64,000 bases of DNA. It comes from a bacterium (GTDB lineage: Bacteria; SZUA-79; Acidulodesulfobacterales; Acidulodesulfobacteraceae). The stretch covers positions 44,926 to 108,925 of the forward strand of contig JAJYQS010000097.1 in assembly GCA_021794475.1 (NCBI GenBank), written 5' to 3'. A program made the position numbers and the translations under genes. The notes under the pieces were generated by a model. That model saw nothing but the letters and a program-made list of their open reading frames with translations, had not been told where the DNA came from and made no database searches. Positions 57,773-64,000 of this stretch are shown here, one piece after another. The number at the start of each line of letters is the position of its first letter. Position 1 is the stretch's first letter.

Positions 57773-58845
57773 AAATATTTTATTCTATGTGCAGTTGGGG
57801 TTTAGGACATGCTACTAGGTCGCTGCCTGTAATAAGGCGTTTAATTAATGAGTCAAATGAAGTTATCATATATACCAGCGGAAGAAGTCTCGCATTGTTG
57901 AAGTCTGAACTTCGTGATAATTGCGAGTTTATAGCTTCGACAGAATATCCGTCGCCTTATTCAGACAAGATAGGTTTTGCCTTAAGATTTTTAAAAACTG
58001 CGCCTGCTATTTTGAATGTAATAAAACAAGAGAATATAGAAGTAATAGATTTAGTTAGAAAAAGAAAAATTGATATAATAATTTCAGATTCGAGGTTTGG
58101 TTCTTACTGTAAGGATATTCCGTCATATCTGATATTTCATCAACCTAGATTTATAGCTCCTTTCAGAATATTGCCAGCTGAAATTATAACTGAATATTTA
58201 AATCATTTTCTTATAAATAAATTTGATAAAATAATAATTCCCGACTACGAAAATAATTCTTTATCAGGTGATTTATCGCATAATCTGCATTATTTTAATA
58301 GCGACCGAGTTAAGTATATAGGAATTTTATCAGATTTTGAGCAGATTGATATCAAAGAAGATATAGATTATCTTTTTTCTATATCAGGACCGGAACCGAC
58401 AAGGACATTGTTAGAAAAACAAATTATGTCTCAATTGCAAAATTTAAAAGGCAATATCGCCGTTTCTCTTGGAAAACCCGGAGAATTTAAGAAGGAGACT
58501 GCAGGAAATGCCGTTATTTATTCTTTTCTGGAAAAAAAAAGAAGGGATGAATTGATGAACAGGGCAAAAATGGTTATATCAAGGTCTGGATATACGACTA
58601 TAATGGATGTTGCCGAAATAGGCAAGAAAGCCTTTTTTATACCGACGCCGGGTCAGACCGAACAGCTGTATCTTGCTCATCACTTAAAAAAAACGGGTAA
58701 ATTTTACTCGCAGAAACAAAAAAATATTGATATAAATCAAGGTCTTGAAACGGCAAAAAATTATTTAGGATTTACACCGCCATGGAAAACCGATAAAAGT
58801 GTTGAAAATTTATTTAAGGAAATAGGACTGAGCCGTAACGAATAG
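57769..58845 (+). CDS. Glycosyltransferase, GT-B type (MurG/MGT-like)
   Basis: A 358-residue protein beginning MKIFYSMCSWGLGHATRSLP, with the Gly-rich GLGHATR loop of MurG-like enzymes, and a C-terminal block with VISRSGYTTIMDVAEIGKKAFFIPTPGQTEQ-type motif (SRSGYTTIMD, PGQTEQ). It matches the putative-glycosyltransferase group once catalogued as TIGR00661 (from memory). Acceptor and donor unknown. Overlap with the upstream flippase-like gene suggests a shared lipid-glycan pathway. Confidence 0.82.
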   Translation: MKIFYSMCSWGLGHATRSLPVIRRLINESNEVIIYTSGRSLALLKSELRDNCEFIASTEYPSPYSDKIGFALRFLKTAPAILNVIKQENIEVIDLVRKRKIDIIISDSRFGSYCKDIPSYLIFHQPRFIAPFRILPAEIITEYLNHFLINKFDKIIIPDYENNSLSGDLSHNLHYFNSDRVKYIGILSDFEQIDIKEDIDYLFSISGPEPTRTLLEKQIMSQLQNLKGNIAVSLGKPGEFKKETAGNAVIYSFLEKKRRDELMNRAKMVISRSGYTTIMDVAEIGKKAFFIPTPGQTEQLYLAHHLKKTGKFYSQKQKNIDINQGLETAKNYLGFTPPWKTDKSVENLFKEIGLSRNE

Positions 58846-58946
58846 CTTATTATAATTAAATTGGCTTAATATATCTAACGGACTAATTTATTTTATTATA
58901 ATTAAATCAATAAGCAAAACTGTAAATATTTTAAAAAATTAAAATT

Positions 58947-59669
58947 ATGGTTTCTATTATTATACCAGCTCATGAAGAGGCGAAATATATAGGCGTTTCT
59001 TTAGAAAAAATTTTAAATCAGAAGGATATAGTTTACATCAACAAAAATACAGACTTAAAAACAATAGCTGCCGAAACTTCCGGCAGAATTTTATGCGAAA
59101 TAACCGTGGTTGTCAGTAAAGGTAAAGATAATACAGAGGATATAGTTGGTCAGCACCCGAAAGTGAATCTGATTGCAGGCAATTTTAAGGGGGTATCGGA
59201 TGCCAGAAATGTAGGAGCAAAGGCGTCGAGGGGCGATGTTTTATTATTTTTAGACGCCGATACTTTATTAAATGAAGGTTTTATTAAGAGATTAGATTCT
59301 TTAAAAAATAGCACAAATATTATCGGAACTTCCAAGCTTTATCCTGATATTCAATCATTAAAAGCAAGAATTTTTATGTTCTGCAATAATATTGCGCATA
59401 TAATTTCAAAAACTTCCATGGCGCTTATATTTTGCCATAGAGAAATATACGATAAAGTAAAAGGTTTTGATGAAAATATGCCTGCAGGAGAAGATCTTAA
59501 GTTTATAAAATTAGCATTAAATGAGCACGCTAAATTTAAATATTTTGGAGATATAAGCGCTGTTACTTCTATGAGAAGATTTGAAACAGTCGGCTATTTG
59601 AAAATTACATTTGAATGGATTAAAGGGTATTTTTTTAAACCGCCGTCATATTACGATGTAGTGAGATAA
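58947..59669 (+). CDS. Family 2 glycosyltransferase
   Basis: A GT-A type enzyme of 240 residues: SIIIPAHEEAKYIGVSL at the N-terminus, then SDARNVGAKASRGDVLLFLDADT with the donor/metal Asp motif, and the GEDLKF catalytic-like block near residue 182. The N-terminal half has an atypical 30-residue loop (near 30-55). No membrane helix is obvious at the C-terminus. It probably belongs with the two upstream genes in envelope glycan assembly. Confidence 0.85.
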   Translation: MVSIIIPAHEEAKYIGVSLEKILNQKDIVYINKNTDLKTIAAETSGRILCEITVVVSKGKDNTEDIVGQHPKVNLIAGNFKGVSDARNVGAKASRGDVLLFLDADTLLNEGFIKRLDSLKNSTNIIGTSKLYPDIQSLKARIFMFCNNIAHIISKTSMALIFCHREIYDKVKGFDENMPAGEDLKFIKLALNEHAKFKYFGDISAVTSMRRFETVGYLKITFEWIKGYFFKPPSYYDVVR

Positions 59670-59680
59670 CTTATTCATTA

Positions 59681-59749
59681 GAGACAGAACCCAATTTTAA
59701 ATAATGGCGGTTAGCTACTTTTTTTCCTAAAAAATATGCGTCTGTCCCC
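59681..59749. repeat. Short element with imperfect terminal inverted repeats (GACAGA / TCTGTCCCC)
   Basis: GAGACAGAACCCAATTTT (59681-59698) and the reverse complement of AAAATATGCGTCTGTCCCC (59731-59749) agree at most positions. The element is 69 bases with no coding capacity. The right end carries TCTGTCCCC, also found in the pair at 44161. It lies between the glycosyltransferase and ispG. Confidence 0.6.
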
Positions 59750-59789
59750 AATTAATCCAATTAATCAATTAAACATACAGAATTTGCGG

Positions 59790-60866
59790 ATGACAATAAT
59801 CAAAAGAAAACATACCAAAGTAATTAAAGTCGGCAATGTCTGTGTCGGCGGGGATAATCCCGTATCTGTACAGACAATGACCAATACAAATACTGAAGAT
59901 GCCGAATCGACGATTTCTCAAATAAAAGAAATTGAAAAATACAGATGCGATATAGTCAGGGTAACGGTTAATACTGTTCAAGCAGCGGAGTCGCTTAAGG
60001 CAATAATAAAAAATGTTAATATTCCGGTTATAGCCGATATTCATTTTAATCATATTCTAGCTTTAAAATCTATTGAGGCGGGAGTGTCGGGACTAAGAAT
60101 AAATCCAGGCAATATAGGCGATAAAATAAAGGTAAGAGAAGTCGTTCGCGCTTGCAAAGGTAATGAAATCCCTATCAGAATAGGGGTTAATTCCGGTTCA
60201 ATAGAAAAGGGTATGCTTGATAAATATAACGGGGATTTTTCATCGGCAATGGTAGAAAGCGCCCTTGCGCATATTGCTATATTAGAAAATGAATCGTTTT
60301 ATAATATTAAAATATCTTTAAAATCAACTGATGTATTGACCACTGTCAAAGCTTATGAATTATTAAGCTCTAAGGTGGAATACCCCTTGCATGTAGGTAT
60401 TACAGAAGCAGGCACTGCATTTGCCGGAGCAATAAAATCAGGTATAGGTATAGGTATTTTGCTTTATGAAGGAATTGGCGATACAATAAGGGTTTCATTG
60501 AGCGATAATCCTGTTACGGAAGTAATTGCAGGATTTCATATTTTAAGGGATTTAGGTTTAAGGAAAGAAGGTGTTGAACTGCTGTCATGTCCTACTTGCG
60601 GCAGAGCCGAAATTGATATAGTCGGTCTTGCGAAAGAAGCCGAAAGAAAGACTGCATCTGTTAGGTCTAATATTAAAGTTGCAATTATGGGATGTGTGGT
60701 CAATGGTCCCGGAGAATCAATGCATGCCGATGTAGGTATTGCCGGCGGAAAAGGGAAATCGGTGTTGTTCTCCGGCGGGAAAATTATCGGAAAGTATAAT
60801 AATAGCGAGATAATGGATGCTTTAATAAATGAAATTGAAAATATAACGGGAGAAAAAATTATATGA
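59790..60866 (+). CDS. ispG: 4-hydroxy-3-methylbut-2-enyl diphosphate synthase (flavodoxin)
   Basis: A [4Fe-4S] enzyme of the MEP isoprenoid pathway. VGGDNPVSVQTMTNTNTED, the CPTCGRAEID cluster cysteines and GCVVNGPGES are present. The ATG at 59790 gives a typical head (MTIIKRKHTKVIKVGN); an upstream ATG at 59736 lies inside the repeat element and is discounted. Its end overlaps proS by four bases (ATGA), a common pairing in Deltaproteobacteria. It supplies isoprenoids for, among others, the polyprenyl synthase at 8482. Confidence 0.96.
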   Translation: MTIIKRKHTKVIKVGNVCVGGDNPVSVQTMTNTNTEDAESTISQIKEIEKYRCDIVRVTVNTVQAAESLKAIIKNVNIPVIADIHFNHILALKSIEAGVSGLRINPGNIGDKIKVREVVRACKGNEIPIRIGVNSGSIEKGMLDKYNGDFSSAMVESALAHIAILENESFYNIKISLKSTDVLTTVKAYELLSSKVEYPLHVGITEAGTAFAGAIKSGIGIGILLYEGIGDTIRVSLSDNPVTEVIAGFHILRDLGLRKEGVELLSCPTCGRAEIDIVGLAKEAERKTASVRSNIKVAIMGCVVNGPGESMHADVGIAGGKGKSVLFSGGKIIGKYNNSEIMDALINEIENITGEKII

Positions 60867-62596
60867 GATACTCACAATTTTTTATACCTTCGTTAAAAGA
60901 AGACCCTAAGGAAGCAGTTCTTCAGAGTCATAAACTTATGCTCAGAGCCGGCTATATAAGGCAGCTTTCAGGCGGGATTTACGCATATTTGCCTCTGGGG
61001 TATAAATCGTTAAAGAAGTTAGAAAATTTAATAAGAGAAGAAATGAATAATGCCGGTGCTATTGAGCTTTCAATGCCGTTTGTTCAGCCGCTTGATTTAT
61101 GGAAACAATCAGGCAGGGATAAGGATTACGGCAAAGAATTATTAAGATTTAAAGACAGGCAGGATAGAGATTTTTGTCTTGCTCCCACATATGAAGAGGT
61201 TATTACCGATTTAGCCGGCAAAAATATTCAGTCTTACAAGGAGCTTCCTCTTACACTATATCAGATACATTTGAAATTCAGAGATGAAATGCGTCCGAGA
61301 TATGGTCTTATGCGGGCTAAAGAATTTATTATGAAAGATGCTTACAGTTTTGATGCAGATATAGAAGGGTTAGACGAAAGCTACAGAAAAATGAAAAAAG
61401 CATATACCAATATATTCAAACGACTAGGTTTTGATTTTATTTTTATTAAAGCCGATTCCGGAGAAATAGGCGGGTCATACTCGGAAGAACTTATGGTAGT
61501 TAGTGAATACGGGGAGGATAAAATTGCAATATGCAATAATTGCGGATATAGCAGTTCTTTAGAATCCGCCGTATCTGTCGGTTATTTTCCGGAGCCTTTA
61601 AAGGCATGCAGGCAGCCGAGAATGACAAAACTTGCAACTCCGGATAAAAAAACTATTACTGAAGTAAGCGAATATTTGAAAATCGGCTCCGAAAGTTTTG
61701 CAAAAACTATAATCTATGAGACTGAAATAGGTTTTATAGCTGCAATGGTCAGAGGCGACAGAGAAATTAACGAACATAAGCTTAAAAAAATAGCCGAAGT
61801 CAAAGAACTTAATCTTGCTAAAGAACAGGATGTCGAAGAAATAACAGGTGCGCCATGCGGTTTTGCAGGACCTTTCAGTCTTAAAAATATAAAACTTATA
61901 ATTATTGATGAAGAAATACAGGCGCAGGAATACTGGCTGACAGGGGCGAATGAAAAAGATTTTCATATGGCAAATGTTAAACCGGGAAGGGATTTTACGG
62001 CAGATATTGTTGCCGATATAAGAACAGTCAAAGACGGCGATATATGTATAAGGTGCGCAGGCCGTTTAAATGTCAGGAATGTAATAGAATTGGGACACAT
62101 TTTTAAATTAGAAGAAAAATATTCGTCTGTTATGGATGCCGGTTTTCTTGATGAAAACGGCAAAAAAAAGAATTTTGTCATGGGCTGCTACGGTATCGGC
62201 GTAGGAAGAACTTTTCAAGCACTTATAGAAATCTTTTCCGATGAAAATGGTATCAATCTGCCTGTTTCAATCAGTCCTTTTACTGTTTCCGTCATTTCTT
62301 TAAATCCGAACGACGAAAATGTAAAAAATATTGCCGATAAAATATACGAAGACTTATTAGATTCGGGATTGGATGTTTTATACGACGACAGAAAATTGTC
62401 GGCGGGCGTTAAATTAAAAGATAACGACCTTATAGGAATTCCGCTTAAAATAATAGTAGGGAATAAAACAGTTAAAGAAAATAAATATGAACTTGCAATA
62501 AGAAAAAGCGGTAAAAAGGAATTTTTTGATGATTTAGAAAGTCTTTACAATAGAGTAAAAAAACTATCGCTTGTAGAAAATTTTATAGATATTTAA
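60863..62596 (+). CDS. proS: Prolyl-tRNA synthetase (bacterial type)
   Basis: It charges tRNA-Pro. The 577 residues have class II motifs (LRAGYIRQLSGGIYAYLPLG at the start, motif 2 region FRDEMRPRYGLMRAKEF), the editing INS domain in the middle (about 230-400), then motif 3 GCYGIGVGRTFQALIE and the anticodon-binding domain. The length and INS domain show the bacterial, ProS-type enzyme. Confidence 0.97.
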   Translation: MRYSQFFIPSLKEDPKEAVLQSHKLMLRAGYIRQLSGGIYAYLPLGYKSLKKLENLIREEMNNAGAIELSMPFVQPLDLWKQSGRDKDYGKELLRFKDRQDRDFCLAPTYEEVITDLAGKNIQSYKELPLTLYQIHLKFRDEMRPRYGLMRAKEFIMKDAYSFDADIEGLDESYRKMKKAYTNIFKRLGFDFIFIKADSGEIGGSYSEELMVVSEYGEDKIAICNNCGYSSSLESAVSVGYFPEPLKACRQPRMTKLATPDKKTITEVSEYLKIGSESFAKTIIYETEIGFIAAMVRGDREINEHKLKKIAEVKELNLAKEQDVEEITGAPCGFAGPFSLKNIKLIIIDEEIQAQEYWLTGANEKDFHMANVKPGRDFTADIVADIRTVKDGDICIRCAGRLNVRNVIELGHIFKLEEKYSSVMDAGFLDENGKKKNFVMGCYGIGVGRTFQALIEIFSDENGINLPVSISPFTVSVISLNPNDENVKNIADKIYEDLLDSGLDVLYDDRKLSAGVKLKDNDLIGIPLKIIVGNKTVKENKYELAIRKSGKKEFFDDLESLYNRVKKLSLVENFIDI

Positions 62597-62744
62597 TTTA
62601 ATATAGAGAGGTAATATTTAACCGGCGTCTATTCTTAGTAAAAAATAAAATAATATCTGTACTTAATAAATGTAAAATTGTGACTATTTCTAATTAAAAA
62701 TGGTAAAATATATAATAAAGTTATACGCGGGGGATAAATTAATT

Positions 62745-63215
62745 ATGATAAGGTTAAATATTCCGGGTAATGCTGATGCTGCTATAAAAAATGTAGTTTT
62801 TGATATGAACGGAACACTGGCTGAAGACGGCGTTATTAAAAATTCTGTAAAGCAGCTTCTTATTGAATTATCAAAAAATGCGGATATATACATTATTACA
62901 TCAGATACATTCGGCAGCGCAGCCGATTCTGTTAAAGATTTAAATGTAAAGCTATATATTATTGACGGTGAAAATTCGGCAGAAAAGAAGAAAGATATAG
63001 TTTATAAATTGGGATACTCCGAAACCGTCGTGATAGGTAACGGATACAATGATTACGCCATGTTTAAACAAGGGTTCATCGGTATCGGCATAATGGGGCT
63101 CGAAGGACTTTCTTTGAAAGCAGCACTTCATTGCGACATTATTATAGGCAATATAGAAGATGCTATTAATCTTTTATTAAATCCTAAAAGATTAATAGCA
63201 ACATTAAGAGATTGA
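62745..63215 (+). CDS. HAD-superfamily protein, soluble P-type-ATPase-like (COG4087 type)
   Basis: A 156-residue cap-less HAD protein with FDMNGTLAEDG as the nucleophile motif, TSDTFG as motif II and GNGYNDYAMF as the acidic motif. It resembles the COG4087 group described as stand-alone P-type ATPase phosphorylation domains (from memory). The ATG at 62745 with GGGGGA upstream is preferred over 62700. Function unknown. Confidence 0.75.
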   Translation: MIRLNIPGNADAAIKNVVFDMNGTLAEDGVIKNSVKQLLIELSKNADIYIITSDTFGSAADSVKDLNVKLYIIDGENSAEKKKDIVYKLGYSETVVIGNGYNDYAMFKQGFIGIGIMGLEGLSLKAALHCDIIIGNIEDAINLLLNPKRLIATLRD

Positions 63216-63335
63216 TTAAACTTACCCTAAACTTATTAAATTCATTCAGTCTAACCATTTTTATTTATTTATATTTAATTTAACCTGAGCTTGAAAATGA
63301 GTTTGAAAAAAAGGCAACCTGCCTTTAAATTACGC

Positions 63336-63551
63336 TCAGCCGAACCCGCTGCTATGCCCGCTTGAAGAACAGCCGCCGCTCGAATAACCTCCAGAACCGC
63401 TTGTTCCGCAGCTGCTGAATGCACTTATCTTCCTTTGCGGATCAGGCTCTCCGCAGACAGGACATTTTACGTCTTTACTTGTTTCTGTGATTCTTTGATA
63501 AATCTCGAAAGTTTTACCGCATTTTTTACATTCATATTCGTAAATTGGCAT
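63336..63551 (-). CDS. FmdB-type zinc-ribbon protein
   Basis: A 71-residue protein with MPIYEYECKKCGKTFE and CPVCGEPDPQRKI, two CxxC pairs forming a zinc ribbon, and a Ser/Gly-rich tail ending SSGHSSGFG. FmdB-like proteins are thought to be regulatory or metal-handling; no clear role. It lies 159 bases downstream of a minus-strand sigma-54 activator. Confidence 0.88.
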   Translation of the reverse strand: MPIYEYECKKCGKTFEIYQRITETSKDVKCPVCGEPDPQRKISAFSSCGTSGSGGYSSGGCSSSGHSSGFG

Positions 63552-63710
63552 TTTATTTAAGTACCTCCATTATATAAAATAATTAAAAATCGCATCTACG
63601 CTTATCTAATAATATTATTATACTTTAATTATAATAAGTTTTCAATATTTAATCGGTATATTTTAATCAATATATATACATATATCTATTGATACTTTTA
63701 TATAAGTTTA

Positions 63711-64000
63711 CTATAAATTGTATCTTTTTATTTTTGTGATTAGTTTTTTTCTTGAAATTCCAAGTTCTTCAGCAGCTTTTGTCTGATTATAATCATTATT
63801 TTCCAGAGCTGAGCGTATCATATCTATTTCAAAATTTATTAACTTTGTATAATTAGAAAATTTATCTGTATTATTTTTGAAATTTATGTCTTTTTGCGTT
63901 AAATGCCGCGGCAGATTAGATATTTCTATAGAATCGTATAAAGTAATAATTATTGCCCTTTCTATTATATTTTCTAATTCTCTTACATTGCCCGGATAAT
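63711..64000 (-). CDS. Sigma-54-dependent activator, C-terminal part (cut by window end)
   Basis: Read on the minus strand from 63998 to a TAG at 63711-63713, the last 95 codons give YPGNVRELENIIERAIII near the start, the end of a sigma-54 AAA+ domain, then a Fis-type helix-turn-helix (NDYNQTKAAEELGISRKKL). The activator's AAA+ and sensor parts lie beyond the window. It is the second sigma-54 activator here besides NtrX. Its targets are unknown. Confidence 0.93.
   Translation of the reverse strand, partial: YPGNVRELENIIERAIIITLYDSIEISNLPRHLTQKDINFKNNTDKFSNYTKLINFEIDMIRSALENNDYNQTKAAEELGISRKKLITKIKRYNL

Noticed and set aside
59736..59789. Earlier ATG start of ispG
   Set aside because: It falls in the repeat element and would add a non-family head; the ATG at 59790 starts the conserved protein.

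Overview
The window is a low-GC (about 30% by eye), gene-dense stretch of a Gram-negative bacterial chromosome. The organism had a lipopolysaccharide outer membrane (Kdo synthesis, lptC-lptA-lptB, lptF-lptG, a beta-barrel porin), sigma-54, system II cytochrome c maturation (ResB/CcsA) and NtrYX. Gene order such as argF-argG-argH, lysA-dapA-dapB, pyrG-kdsA-kdsD-kdsC-lptC-lptA-lptB-rpoN-hpf-rapZ, hrcA-grpE-dnaK-dnaJ and ispG-proS is the kind seen in Deltaproteobacteria / Desulfobacterota. An AT-rich, uncultivated member of that group is my best guess, but this is inference from synteny and composition. No rRNA, tRNA, CRISPR array, intact transposase, phage or plasmid gene was seen. Almost everything is core chromosomal.

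Layout. 1-3670: end of arginine synthesis (argF 3' end, argG, argH) and a small lipoprotein. 3760-5948: an NHL beta-propeller protein and a geranylgeranyl-reductase-family flavoprotein. 6323-9453: an RpiB-fold protein that has lost its catalytic residues, radA, and a polyprenyl diphosphate synthase. 9521-14413: lysA, dapA, dapB, pyrG. 14499-22535: Kdo synthesis, LPS transport (lptC, lptA, lptB), rpoN, hpf and rapZ, with a small unannotated frame ahead of lptC and a large hairpin repeat before lptB. 22787-25380: metK and ahcY, closed by a strong terminator. 25524-27709 (minus): lptF and lptG. 27965-33358: a degenerate receiver-domain protein, nadC, birA, coaX and a PhnP-like hydrolase. 33859-42830: a nitrogen-control block of NtrY, NtrX, a sigma-54 promoter, porin, glnK, amtB and an NtrB-like kinase. 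42814-46825 (minus): DUF1015 protein, ccsA, resB. 47068-52145: heat-shock operon behind a perfect CIRCE element. 52272-53891: DciA-like, zinc-ribbon and HIT proteins. 54085-56535: polyamine genes (speE, speB, pyruvoyl arginine decarboxylase). 56756-59669: membrane flippase-like protein and two glycosyltransferases. 59790-63215: ispG, proS, a HAD protein. 63336-64000 (minus): FmdB-type zinc ribbon and the 3' end of a sigma-54 activator.

How the parts fit. rpoN, the NtrYX pair and a textbook -24/-12 site ahead of the porin-glnK-amtB genes give a self-contained picture of nitrogen-regulated ammonium uptake. The lpt genes together cover most of the LPS export bridge. The polyamine genes give arginine to agmatine to putrescine to spermidine, except that the S-adenosylmethionine decarboxylase is not in the window. 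metK and ahcY supply and recycle the methyl donor.

The least ordinary items are: the RpiB-like pseudoenzyme (6323); the receiver-like protein with all core phosphorylation residues replaced (27965); the 40-codon Leu/Asn repeat frame overlapping lptC (17139); small intergenic elements carrying GTGTCTGTCCCC- or GGTGTCAGA-type motifs (18679, 44161, 59681), one of which holds a copied piece of the neighbouring gene; and Asn/Asp-rich inserts in otherwise conserved enzymes. Many genes lack a clear Shine-Dalgarno sequence, so several starts are uncertain and noted individually.
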